DNA of 64,000 bases from Larix kaempferi (Eukaryota; Streptophyta; Pinopsida; Pinales; Pinaceae): contig BSBM01000461.1 in assembly GCA_027924585.1 (NCBI GenBank), forward strand, positions 10,555,001-10,619,000, read 5' to 3'. Positions 25,105 through 36,700 of the stretch are shown here, one piece after another (the first letter of the stretch is position 1; every line of letters begins with the position of its first letter). Under the pieces are notes generated by a model. It did no database searches, had not been told where the DNA came from, and worked only from the letters and a program-made list of their open reading frames with translations. Made by a program: the position numbers and the translations under genes.

Positions 25105-26021
25105 ATGTCTCGGAATACTCAGTCTAAAACACTTCATAGGGATTTATTGACCAAAGATCCCAATTTTGGCATCTTCACAGACACTAGTGAAAGGGTCACT
25201 GAAACCTATCAAATGGATTAGGCCAAAATATATCCTATCTTTGACAATGATGACCTTTTGGACATCAAAGAAGACCGACTTGCGTATGAGAAAATTAGGG
25301 CTTCAAAAATCCATGCCATTGTTGCTCGTCCCGCAGTCCTACCTTATACAGATCCTATTAAATGGATTGTTTAAAACGCTAACCCTAAGGACCAGTCGTT
25401 TAACAATAATGCCAGGTCACAATTGGCATCCTTCCACCCTAAAGTTTTTATCAGAGCTTTTCCTCTCAAGCTGGCTGTACAAATCCTTAGCCCTGATTTC
25501 ATTCAATCCTCCAAGACTAGATACAATTTTCAAGAAATGATGAAATCATGGATGGTTAAATCTAGAAGTTTTGTGCCGAAGGATGATCACCTTTATTCTA
25601 TTGCCTGGTTCAAGGAACCTTACTCCTTATTAGCAGCCATGCTCTACAGGATCTTTGGCCTCCCCAATTGCTCAATTTTTAAAGCTAAATGGGCTCCTAT
25701 AGCTCACCATGTCTTGACAATAGGAGAATATTTCCCTAGGGCATCTATCTTGTCTTCAGAACTTAAAACAACAATTCAAGATTATCAGAAGGCGCCTACC
25801 TTAAGAAAGCCACATTTTTACCTATCAGCCTTCATTCTTGATGTCTTTTGCTCTGAATTTCAATATCCTAACTTGGGGTAGAATTGGACCACTGAAGCTC
25901 CATCGGTTCATATATATCATTCGGCACTTTGGGAAAGCAATTATGTGCCCCTGCTCTATGACATTTGTGACCATTTCATGGGCACTATTTATTTCAAAAT
26001 ATTCAAATAGGAAGCTCCCGC
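25105..26021 (+). pseudogene. Tat-1 ORF2, N-terminal part (unknown protein)
   Basis: The frame begins MSRNTQSKTLHRDL at 25105 and continues in one frame for about 305 codons, with stops at 25219, 25372, 25879 and 26008. Most look like single-base decay (TAG/TAA in place of a sense codon). It reads as a soluble globular protein and I recognise no domain. Codon-by-codon it resumes across the Copia-1, TR-GAG and LARD-2 insertions, so the full product was about 1,200 residues. Its position before a purine tract and LTR suggests an extra ORF downstream of pol, a location where some plant Tat elements carry ORFs of unknown function. Confidence 0.6.
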
Positions 26022-26479
26022 TATTCGGGTACACAGGGTACTACCAAAGGACCGAACACCAAGAGCAACCACTTCACACAAACAGATCACGGATCAACAC
26101 ACCGATGTTTTGACGTGGTTTAAACCCTCTTGAGGGAAACACTTTACGGCCCCGGCCAAAAATCTTCTACGGGACAATTTATTATGCAAAGAAAGAAAGT
26201 TACAAATGAGCTTCTCATAATCGATCAACTAAATAATGACCCTCCATGCTCTTTAAATAGAGATCATGGACCAATTGGGTGTTAAGCCAAAGATCAAGGT
26301 TAGGTTTGATCTAAGATAATTTGAGCCGTCAGATCACTCTATGTCGGGAACATATTGTGACCGTCGGATTAAGTATTTACAAATGCATACTAATGCATAA
26401 TAAAGAAACACACTATCCCTAACGGATATATTACACAAGTTGATCTTAACTAACTCCTAAGTGTCTAAATATCCTAACA
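26022..26479 (-). repeat. Copia-1 3' LTR
   Basis: On the minus strand it starts TGTTAGGATATTTAG at 26479 and ends CCCGAATA at 26022, the final CA having mutated to TA. A TATTTAAA lies near 26253 (minus). Confidence 0.95.
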
Positions 26480-26494
26480 TCCCCCCTTAAGAAC

Positions 26495-27134
26495 TGTTGA
26501 TGTATATGTAACTTCGGAATGTATTTGACATATATGTATATTGTATTCCTATAGAGATGGTATTATTCCTCTATAAGGAAGTGTCGTCATTTATATTGTA
26601 AGTGTCGTAACTTATACTTGATGGGTTATTAGACCACCTTATTTGGGGTCGGCCCTGTATAAGTCATGTGGGTCAAAGGGTTATTAGACCGCCTGATTGG
26701 GGGTCGGCCATGTGGGTCAAAGGGTTATTAGACCACCCTATTGGGGGTCTGCCCACTCAGCATTATGTTATGTGGTTAAGTTCGAGCCTACATGAGTTAG
26801 GTAAAAAGGCAAGTCAAGTCAAGTATAAATAGAGTACGGGAGGCACTCTATTTACTCACTCACTTCTCACACATGCACTCAAGGACGAGTGGCGCACTTA
26901 TGGAGGAGGAGTATCTGCTGCTAGGTTATGGCTATCTCTCTTGGTTGGTTGTATCATTGCTCTATCTATCTCTGAGGAAGTTATTGGGGTTTTTCATCTT
27001 TATGGTTTTCCCCAAGTAAATCTTTGTGTCTCTTGTGTGCTTGCATTATTGTCTCCATGATTGATATGCTGTACATGTTGTTCTCTCAGTTAAGATCCTA
27101 GATCAAATTGAAGTAAATTTCAGAAAATTTAACA
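26495..27134 (+). repeat. Copia-2 5' LTR
   Basis: Starts TGTTGATGTATATG and ends TTTAACA. TATAAATA at 26824-26831 is a likely core promoter. A GGTTATTAGACC(A/G)CC(C/T) word repeats three times around 26622-26745. Confidence 0.95.
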
Positions 27135-27146
27135 TGGTATCAGAGC
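27135..27146 (+). other. Copia-2 primer binding site
   Basis: TGGTATCAGAGC directly after the LTR, initiator Met tRNA type. Confidence 0.95.
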
Positions 27147-29540
27147 TAGCCTGAAAGAAGGCATGATATGGCATGTATGACACTTGTTGCACTTACGATG
27201 CTAAGGCTTGATATAGCAAAAACCAGTCATCGTAGCACTTTCTCTATAAATCCGTTTTGGAGAAGTTTTCGGATCTGAACTTGTTACAGGCCGAAGCTAA
27301 GATCTCCCGGTACTTTGTGTCCAAAGGACAACCTCTAATTCGTTGTACTTTGTGATTTATGATCTGTACAATATAGGGTTTCTGCCTCTTCCAGATCTGA
27401 GTCAAAATCAGGTGACCTTGGGAAAAAGGTCATAACTTGGGCTAGGAAGCTCCAAATGAAATTTCGTGAAAAGTGACAGGTAGTACACAGACTGTACTAT
27501 CTCAAAAAACTTTTTCAGAGGCCGAAGTTGAACCAGTGACACGTGGAACTCCGTACAAGTTCGCTCTCCTGTATTATCCCATAAACAGGTCATGTTGCGA
27601 CATTTGGAATAACTCTCTCTCAGAGAGTCCAATTGAGGTCATACCTGTCAAGATGGAAAGGTAACAGGCCGAGATATGTCAGAAAACTTTTTCATAGGCC
27701 GATGTTAAAACAGTGACACGTGGCACGCCGTACAAGTTCGATCTCCTGTTTTATCCCAAAACAGGTCATGTTGCGACATTTGGCATAACTCTCTCTCAGA
27801 GAATCCAATTGAGGTCAGACCTGTCAGGATGGAAAGATAACAGGTAAGGCTATCTCAGGAAACTTTTTCAGACCCTGTGGATCAAAAATTTCGGAGCTAC
27901 ACCAGAAACAATCAGGTACATATTTCTGTCAAAACAGAATTATTTTTTGGTACCTTCATTCATGGCTTCCGGAATTTAGGGCTTTGGAGAAAGTTGGAAT
28001 TTTTGTAATCGGAGACCACGGATGGATGCTACTCATCAAAATAGAAATTTAGAGACCAAGATCAGAATTTTTGGTTGGGTAGAAGGCCGGGCTTGATTAG
28101 ACCCTAGTTCGGGACTTTGATCAGAAAAGTGGAAAATTAGGGCTTCTGTAAAAATGGGAATTTTTGCAATCTGTGACCACGGCTGGAAGCTCCTCAGAAA
28201 AATAGAAGCTTAGAGCTTTGGATCAAACCTTTTGATGAGGCAAAAGAGTGGGCTTCATCAAACCCCAGTTCAGGGTCACGTCCAGTGAATCCGAAAGTTT
28301 CAAAGGCAAAATTGAGGAGTGAAACTTTGCAGTTTTCAAATTCTGAATATACCAGTTTGATCAGCTGATCAAGGCGCATATTTCTATCCTTTCGGAAGTT
28401 TGAAATTCAAAGTTTGAATTTTTGGGGTTTCTCTAACAAACCCATATCCAGCTCCAAGTCCAGTTCTTGCAAATCAAGTGGATTGGGTTAATCCTAGAAG
28501 AAGATGGATTGATCATCTACATGAGTGAAGAAGTTCCTGTTTCAGAGGGAGATGAGGCTAAGGCCTTACATAAGAAGATTACAAGCAATCTCGACAGGTA
28601 TGACTCATCGAGGTATGTTTCAATATTTGTCCATGATTAAGTTTATGGTATGTTTGTCTTCATGTTATTACGGTTAGTACAATCTTGATTTTAGACTTGT
28701 CATATCACCTTAATAAAACTATGAATGCACGATAGAAAATATTCATTGATTAGGGTGTTGACACTTATGATTGTACTAATGCATTATGGTGTTCTATGAG
28801 GTTTATGTTGTCTACTAACATGAAAGGTACACCAAGAAAGACAAATCATGTTCTGGTCCAAGAACATATGATCATGATAACATGAGGACAAATATTCATC
28901 CATTGTCATGGATCTCATAGAAGATCCATTTACGAGGTATGTATGACTTGGTTTTGTAATGGCTAACCTATGAGATAAACAGGTTACTAGCACAAGTCAT
29001 TGAAGAAGAACAAGAAGACATCTTGTGAGTATGTTAGACATAACTAACTAGCATGATAATCCAGGTATGTTTTTCCTATATCAAGATAGAATCCTACCTT
29101 GGGATAGGATCTTATACTGTTGTTGATAATGATTATTCATGAAGTCATAGGTTTAAATAATCATGGTTGTATGCATATTATGTTTCTTACCATAATTGAT
29201 GATATGACTAACCAGAAGAATCATGAAGGTATAGGTTTGAATAATCATAGGTTTTATGCATTTTATATCTCTTATCTTGATTAATGATTCAACAAACCTG
29301 AAGAGTCATAGGTTTGAGTAATTACAGGTTTAGACATGTTATGTTTATTATGATTTGACTAACCATAAGAATCCTACATAAACCTTGAATGCTAATGCTT
29401 ATTATTTATGTTTGAAATGATCATGACTATACATGCTTGAGATTATTGTGTTTTAATAGTATACTAATGAATGTATGATTTTATATGAGATCACAAGGAT
29501 AACACATTCATGATACTAATAAGCATGCATAGGGACTAAG
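27147..29540 (+). other. Copia-2 leader region: tandem duplications and exon-like pieces
   Basis: Occupies the place of gag, protease and integrase but shows none of their motifs. A ~177-bp unit is present about 2.2 times (27487-27870; TTTTTCA landmarks at 27511, 27688, 27864). A second ~160-bp duplication runs over about 27976-28270 (GGAATTTTTG landmarks). Short open pieces end in strong donor-like sites: CGAG/GTATGTTT near 28617, CGAG/GTATGTATG near 28936 and CCAG/GTATGTTTT near 29063. A diverged ~110-bp repeat with TCATAGGTTT words covers 29130-29370. It may be a spliced leader or captured gene pieces; I cannot decide. Confidence 0.5.
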
Positions 29541-30703
29541 GATGAATATGAGATTCAAGAACAGGTAATCCAGGAAGCAAAGATCAAAAGAGAGTATACT
29601 CCAGTGGTTTATTCAAGGATGCAGATATTCAGAGGGAGTTGACCATCTCTCTACATCCCACAACAGAAAGGTGTAGAAGAAGCTACTTCAGATTAGGACT
29701 CCAGCAACTCCTGCAAGGAAGCGAAGACTCAGAGGGAGTCCACCCAACGAACAAACAAAGATAAGTATTTGAATTGTCATTTCTTAAATAATACTGTTCA
29801 ATAATCTATATACTGATGTTCCTAGAATTAGGTTGTGTATTATGCATATTAGAATAATTGCATTGATGAACAGTATACTCCTACTATGCATGGGTAAGTG
29901 GCCTATGGCACTGTACAACATTCCATTGCTACTTATCTAGAATGAAACCTCTTTGCTGACATGTTGGGAGTTGTGCACACTCTTAACAATGTTCTGGTAG
30001 AGATTGGAAGGCATCTAGAAAGTTACGGAATATGGATAAATGTTGTATTGAAGCATTGGCTAAGATAATTGCATGACTGTATGGCATATTTCTTTATGTG
30101 TAAGAATTTGTTCTGAAAACTATGAGATGTTTTCTAATCATGCAATTTAACTTGTTGTGTAGGAAAGATCGTATGCCATCTCCTACAAAAGAAGAACTAC
30201 AACATTTTGTTCCAGCAACAAAGATATCTATTGAAAAGATTGAAGATATTGAAGTTCCCAGGATTTGGGATGAAGAAATGAAATGCCATGATCCGTCGAT
30301 CATGAAGAATGATGTTTGGGATGTAATCCCAAGACATGAAGGGAAGTTTGCTATGACTTCCAAATGGAACTATCAGATCAAGCATGTTGCAGATGGCAGC
30401 ATAGAGAAATATAAAAGTGATGAAATAGAAAACACACCAGATGGATTCAAGACAGCTTCCTTGAATGGTGTAGTTGAAGAAGAAATGTATGTGGAGCAGC
30501 CACTTGGTTCTGAGACACATGATAGGAAATCACATATGTGCAGAACTTGGTATGGTGAAGATAGATTGATTGCCGACACGCAGCGGAAGCTTACTACCGA
30601 GTTCGAGACGAAGAACTTGGGGATGATGCACTATTTGTTTTTGGCATGGAGGTGTGGTAGAGTGCAGAAGGAATCTTCCTTGGACAAGGGAAGTATGCAG
30701 TAG
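29541..30703 (+). pseudogene. Copia-2 integrase-RT linker and broken reverse transcriptase
   Basis: From about 30280 the frame shows recognisable Copia RT pieces joined abnormally: SIMKNDVWDVIPRHEGKF, SKWNYQIKHVADGSIEKYKS, then LNGVVEEEMYVEQP, then FETKNLGMMHYLFL. The blocks normally between them, including the catalytic YVDD, are missing. A frameshift near 30670 separates it from the RNase H frame. RT activity is impossible. Confidence 0.8.
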
Positions 30704-31494
30704 AGATCCTAAAGAGGTTCGGGATGATGGACTACAAGGCTATGGCCACACCTATGGCATCGAACTTGAAGCGCCTGGGTGATGCTTCATCTGAGCCGAT
30801 TGATATCACTATGTATCGTCAGATGATTGGGTCCTTGATGTACCTGACGAACACGAGACCAGATATTTGCTTTGCTGTGAACACATTGAGCCAGTTCCTG
30901 ACGGATCCGAGGAGTGTTCACCTGGTTGCTGTAAAGCATATTCTGAGGTACCTGAAGGGTACAGTGGATTATGGGCTCAGGTATGAGGCGAATCAAAAGT
31001 TTAACCTGCAGGGTTATGTTGATTCAGATTGGGCTGGCAGTGCTGCAGATAGGAAGAGCACATCTGGGTGCTGCTTCAGTATGGGATCAGGTGTGATCTC
31101 TTGGTTTAGCAGGAAGCAGTCCTGCGTAGCACTGAGTACAGCTGAGGCAGAGTATGTTGCAGCCTGTTCAGCTAGTTGTGAGGCAGTATGGCTACGGAAG
31201 CTACTGTCTGAGTTATTTGATCTCCTGTTGGATGCTACTGGTATCTTCTGTGATAACCAGAGTTGTGTGAAGCTGTCCGAGAACACAGTGTTTCATGACA
31301 GGTCGAAACACATAGAGATAAAATATCACTATATCAGGGATATGGTGCAGAGAGGAGCTGTGAAGCTCCTATATGTTGCGATAGACGAGCAGATTACAGA
31401 TGTGCTGACGAAGCCGCTAGCCAGAGTGAAGTTCGAGTACTTCAGAGAGAGGCTTGGCGTTCTTCAGATCGAGGACACTTCGAGGAAGAAGTGA
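30690..31494 (+). CDS. Copia-2 RNase H domain (intact frame)
   Basis: The longest clean frame of this element, 256 codons from the ATG at 30724 and open further upstream (GKYAVEILKRFG). It begins with the RT thumb/connection (MYRQMIGSLMYLTNTRPDI) and ends with the Copia C-terminal block DVLTKPLARVKFEYF. The RNase H acidic residues are all present: Asp in GYVDSDWAG, Glu in STAEAEY and Asp in FCDNQS. Neighbouring RT is destroyed, so the intact frame probably reflects youth rather than function. Confidence 0.85.
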
Positions 31495-31603
31495 TGGACA
31501 CATTTGCTGAAGCCATTCCAAGCATGTTGGAAGGAGGATCCTTCACATGGCTGTGGATATAAGCGCTGGATAATGGGCATCAGGATGATGTTCTGGTTTC
31601 TGC

Positions 31604-31860
31604 TTGGATATGATCAGTTGGATCATTTATGTACGCATCATGTTGGATGTTGGATATTATCAGTTGGATCATTTATGTATGTACGCATCATGTTGGATGT
31701 TGGATATGATCAGTTGGATCATTTATGTATGTACGCATCATGTTGGATGCTGGATATGATTAGTTGGATCATTTATGTATGTACGCATCATGTTGGATGC
31801 TGGATATGATCGGTTGGATCATGTGTATGTATTTTGTATGAACGCATCATGTTGGATGCT
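31604..31860 (+). repeat. ~50-bp tandem array, 5 units (Copia-2 3' region)
   Basis: ACGCATCATGTTGG recurs at 31633, 31683, 31733, 31783 and 31841; each unit carries TATGATCAGTTGGATCA, where TGATCA and GATC are palindromic. Confidence 0.9.
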
Positions 31861-31861
31861 A

Positions 31862-32070
31862 TTGGATACATTGTGTGGATCATGTATCTTTGTATGATCA
31901 GGTAGATCATGGATGCTGTTGGATACATTGTGTGGATCATGTATCTTTGTATGATCAGGTAGATCATGGATGCTGATGGATACATTGTGTGGATCATGTA
32001 TCTTTGTATGATCAGGTAGATCATGTATGTTGATGGATACATTGTGTGGATCATGTATCTATGTGTGCAT
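31862..32070 (+). repeat. 57-bp tandem array, about 3.6 units
   Basis: ACATTGTGTGGATCATG recurs every 57 bp at 31868, 31925, 31982 and 32039. It shares GATCATG words with the preceding array, so the two may have a common origin. Confidence 0.9.
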
Positions 32071-32199
32071 TAGATGGATGCATTGTATGATCAGGATGAT
32101 CGTGGATGACGAGCTTCTCCAGATGACATGCAGCAGGATGTTGCAGTGATGATGATGGGTATCAGATGATACTTTGTGGCCGTGGATCAGGTTGTGCAG

Positions 32200-32770
32200 G
32201 AAAGCATGTAATTTGTGCCCTGGGAGATTTGCAGATGGTCTTTCGAGGTTTTGCCTATGGCATGTAATTCGGTGCCCTGGGACATCTGGCAAATGCTCTT
32301 GCGAGGTTTTGCTTGGGAGGACATGTAATTTGTGCCCTGGGAGATCTGCAGATAGTCTTTCGAGGTTTTGCCTATGGCATGTAATTCGGTGCCCTGGGAT
32401 ATCTGGCAGATGCTCTTGCGAGGTTTTGTCCTATGGCATGTAATTTTCTCCTGGGAGATCTGGACAGGATGAAAAAGGCCTCAGATGCTTCAGCCAGGTT
32501 TTTCCATGACCACATGTAATTTGCTCCTGGGAGATCTGGACAGGATGAAAAAGGCCTCAGATGCTTCAGCCAGGTTTTGTGGTGAGATCACATGTAATGT
32601 GCTCCTGGGAGATCCGACAGGTAGAGCTGAGTGCTCGTAACAGCCTGGGATGCTTCAGCCAGGTTTTGTGATGGGTCACATGTAATGTGCTCCTGGGAGA
32701 TCCTACAGGTAGAGCTGTGTGCTCGTAATAGCCTGGGATGCTGCAGCCAGGTTTTGTGACGCACGTAATA
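32200..32770 (+). repeat. Array of CATGTAATT-CCTGGGAGATC units, about 9 copies
   Basis: Units start with (A/G)CATGTAATTTG, contain CCTGGGAGATC and end in GAGGTTTTG or CAGGTTTTGTG. The first four are ~57-62 bp and alternate in two subtypes; the later ones are ~75-90 bp. The array sits between RNase H and the purine tract. Confidence 0.85.
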
Positions 32771-33017
32771 AGTCCTGAGGATTCCACAGTATGGCCAGTG
32801 ATGATGAAGACCTGCAGGTGGTGGGCCTACATCCAGTATGAAAAAGGACTGGCTCTGTAGAACTTCCTATGACGAGTAGATTCAGAGATTGATTGAGATA
32901 GCAGCAGCAGTGACGATGATGATGACTCGATGACGATTATCTAGTGACGATGATCCAGAGAAGATGACTTGTGATAGAAGAACTGTGCTGAGAAATACCT
33001 TCCTATTTAAGAGGGAG

Positions 33018-33657
33018 TGTTGATGTATATGTAACTTCGGAATGTATTTCACATATATGTATATTGTATTCCTATAGAGATGGTATTATTCCTCTATAAG
33101 GAAGTGTCGTCATTTATATTGTAAGTGTCGTAACTTATACTTGATGGGTTATTAGACCACCTTATTTGGGGTCGGCCCTGTATAAGTCATGTGGGTCAAA
33201 GGGTTATTAGACCGCCCGATTGGGGGTCGGCCATGTGGGTCAAAGGGTTATTAGACCACCCTATTGGGGGTCGGCCCACTCAGCATTATGTTATGTGGTT
33301 AAGTTCGAGCCTACATGAGTTAGGTAAAAAGGCAAGTCAAGTCAAGTATAAATAGAGTGCGGGAGGCACTCTATTTACTCACTCACTTCTCACACATGCA
33401 CTCAAGGATGAGTGGCGCACTTATGGAGGAGGAGGATCTGCTGCTAGGTTATGGCTATCTCTCTTGGTTGGTTGTATCATTGCTCTATCTATCTCTGAGG
33501 AAGTTATTGGGGTTTTTCACCTTTATGGTTTTCCCCAAGTAAATCTTTGTGTCTCTTGTGTGCTTGCATTATTGTCTCCATGATTGATATGCTGTACATG
33601 TTGTTCTCTCAGTTAAGATCCTAGATCAAATTGAAGTAAATTTCAGAAAATTTAACA
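33018..33657 (+). repeat. Copia-2 3' LTR
   Basis: Same length as the 5' LTR, seven substitutions, no indels. TATAAATA at 33347-33354. Directly preceded by GAGGGAG. Confidence 0.95.
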
Positions 33658-33771
33658 AGAACAACTTGGGATAGGATTGAAGGATTTACAAAAGTGACAC
33701 TATTAGGAGAAGGAAGGAGGCATTAGAGCCTATCCCCCCTTAATGAGAAGTTCCTGAACTCCTAACATAGA

Positions 33772-36700
33772 TCAAAGTTTAGAAAACTTTGCTTCTGTAA
33801 GAGACTTGGTGAAGATGTCTGCAACTTGATCATCTATAGGGAAAAAGAGCACTTCAAGAACACGATCATGAACAAGATTTCTGATGAAGTGCATATGTAT
33901 CTCAATGTGTTTGATGCGTTGATGTAGAATTGGATCTTTGGCAAGATTGATGGCACTTTGATTGTCGCACCAAAGTGGAGTAGGCTCCTGCTGCTCGAAT
34001 CCAAACTCTGAAAGGATCTGTCGAAGCCATAAAGCTTCCTGACTGGCATTAACTGTTGCTCAATATTCTACCTCTACTGAAGAAAGAGCAAGAGATTGTT
34101 GTTTCTTACAAGCCCAAGTAATAGGTCCAGATCCCAGACTGAAAACATAACCTGCAGTAGACTTTCGATCATCAGGATCGCCGACCCAATCTGAATCAGT
34201 GAAACCAACCAACAAAGGTTTCCCCTCTGTACTGTAATGAATCCCAAACTGAACTGTACCTAGAATATATTGAAGTATTATTTTAGCTGCTTTCCAATGA
34301 CTTTCATGAGGTGTCTGCATATAATGGGCAACATGACCAACGGCAAAGGAAAGGTCAGGACGAGAATGAGTCAAGTATAAGAGACTACCAACAAGCTGAC
34401 GATACAAGGTGGCATCGACTTCAGGTGAAGTACAAGTGGCAGAAAGTTTGACTCCAGACTAGAAGGGAGAAGGTGCTAGTGTACAATATTCCATTTGAAA
34501 GAGACGAAGAAGGTCACAAGCATACTTAGATTGAGAAAGAAAGATTCCTTCTTTGTTTTGCAGGACTTGGAGACCAAGAAAATAATGCAAATGTCCTAAG
34601 TCTGACATTTCAAAAAAAAAATTAAGACTGGATTTCACATGGGTTATAATCTTAGGGTCACTACCAGTAAGAATAAGGTCATCAACATATAGAGCAAGTA
34701 TGATGAGATGGTTTCCTACTTTCTTGGTATAGACATTGGGGCCAAAATGGCATCTAGAAAAACCAGTGTCAAGGAGAAAGTTATCCATTTTGGCATACCA
34801 AGCTCTAGGAGCTTGCTTAAAGCCATATAAGGATTTCTTAAGGCGGCAAACAAGGCTAGAGTTATTCTGAACATAGCTAGGAGGTTGTTCCATGTAAATT
34901 TCCTCCTGTAAATCACCATGTAAGAAAGCAGACTTGACATCCATTTGATGGACTTCCTAGTTATGTAAGGCTGCAATGGAAAGAACAAGGCGGATGGAGT
35001 TCATTTTTGCGATGGGAGCAAAGGTTTCATTGTAGTCAATCCCTTCAACTTGGGAAAAACCTTTGGAAACTAACCTTGCCTTAAGTCTTTCAACACATCC
35101 ATCTGATGCATACTTAATTCTGTAGACCCATTTACATCTGACAAGTTTTCTTCCTTTTGGAAGAGGTACAAGATCCCAAGTATCATTCGCCATTAAGGAA
35201 TGATATTCTTCATCCATCGTTGCATCCCAATCTGGATTCCCTAAAGCTTCTGCAAAATTTTATGGATCATGATTCTCGGAAAATTGAGCCAAAAGAGAAG
35301 AGGCTCGCTGAAACTGAGAACATGTTCGACGTTGATCTCTAGGATCACCGACAAGATCACCAGCTGCTTCACATGTTGAACGGACCCATCGAGGAAGCAC
35401 TTGTGCTGGTGCAACTGGAAGAACATGAGTAGGAGGAGGTGGATTTTCATTCTCATTGTCATCATCAGAAACTAGAGTTGGAAACCTCTCAAGGAAGTTG
35501 GAAGAAGAAGAAGAAGGCACAAACACCGAATTAGGCTCGCAGGCCAAAGATGACACAATCGTCGAGTTAGGCTCACAGGCCAAGAGATTTTCATCAAATT
35601 TAACATCTCTTCTAATGATTATATCATGAGAATGTGGTTGAAGAAGTCTATAACCTTTTACATCTTCAGAATATCCAAAAAATATGCACTTTTCACTTTT
35701 AGGCTGCAATGCTTTCCGTTTTTCATCCGGAATGTGAGCCCATGCTTCACTACCAAACACACGAAAGTGACTTACATCAAGTTTAGTTTTACTCCATGCT
35801 TCTTCCATGTTATACCTTGTAATGCTTTAGTGGGGGTGCAATTAACTATGTAATTTGCACAATTAATGACTTCAGCCCAGAATTGAAGACTTAGTGCCTT
35901 AGATTGGATCATACAATTAGCCATTTCTTTTAAAGTGTGGTTCTTCCGCTCAGCTACACCATTTTGTTGTGGTGTATATGGAATAGTGTGTTGTTGTTGG
36001 ATGCCTTGTTCAGTGCAAAAAGTAGTGAAATTTTTGTTAACATATTCTCCTCCATTGTCAAATCTTAACTTAATAATTTGATGACCAGATTGTTTTTCAA
36101 CAAGGGCCTTGTAGGCCAAGAACATGTTAAATACTTCGCTCTTAAGTTTTAGGAAATAAACCCAAGTGCGTCTGGTGTAATCATCAATAAAAGTTAAGAA
36201 ATGTTTGAAACCAGAAAAGGAAGCAGATGGAAGAGGACCACACAAGTCACTATGCACAAGCTCCAAGGGAACCGAGGCGTGCCAAGAGGCACGTTTGTCA
36301 AAACTGTCCCGATGATGTTTTCCGAGTACACAACCGGAACAAACACCATCCCTGCAAGATACCATTGGAAGACCTGTCACCATATTGTCTTTACATAGTT
36401 GTTGCAATGAGCAATAATTTAAGTAACCAAATCGTTCATGCCAAAGTTTGCTCAAGTTATCACTATGAGCAACAAAAAATGAAGGGAAAGGTGATGACCC
36501 AAAGTTGTTAAACTTGTACAACCTGGTAATATCATCAACAATTCTGGTAGCTAGGACCTGTTGAGGATCTTTAAAATCCTTGATTACTACTTGGTGAGGT
36601 GTAAAGGTCACAATTTTACCTTCACCAGAATGAGTGATCTGATAGACTGATAACAAATTGTAGAAAATTCTTGGAACACGTAGTACATCACTAAAATGAC

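Larger units (their letters stand above)
24142..26021 (+). mobile_element. Tat-1 segment 1: possible pol C-terminus, leader and start of ORF2
   Basis: Starts abruptly inside the LARD-1 LTR. The first in-frame stretch, from the junction to a TAA at 24196, reads GTTDPMLHSDHGSPIL, plausible as the C-terminal tail of a Gypsy polyprotein; I hold this loosely. A possible 115-bp T-rich intron follows (AG/GTAAG at 24214-24219, TTTGCAG ending 24330). Next come a cluster of hairpins (24382-24780) and the ATG of ORF2 at 25105. The segment stops where Copia-1 is inserted. Its continuation is at 39375, 42408 and 52272. Confidence 0.6.
26495..33657 (+). mobile_element. Copia-2: young non-autonomous Copia nested in Copia-1
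   Basis: Two 640-bp LTRs (26495-27134, 33018-33657) differ at 7 positions by hand count (~1.1%). Target duplication AGAAC is exact (26490-26494, 33658-33662). The PBS TGGTATCAGAGC directly follows the 5' LTR (27135-27146) and AAGAGGGAG (33009-33017) is the purine tract. Inside there is no recognisable gag, protease or integrase, only a rearranged RT remnant and a full RNase H, with repeat arrays at both ends of the internal region. It inserted within about 15 bp of the Copia-1 3' LTR. With so little pol left it must have been moved in trans. Confidence 0.95.

Noticed and set aside
31788-32054. Minus-strand frame with repeated MIHTMYPS-type peptide
   Set aside because: It is the 57-bp array, a multiple of three, read as codons; periodicity alone keeps it open.
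32200-32770. Possible CRISPR-like array
   Set aside because: Repeats are adjacent and degenerate without unique spacers, the context is a plant retrotransposon, and no cas gene is present.
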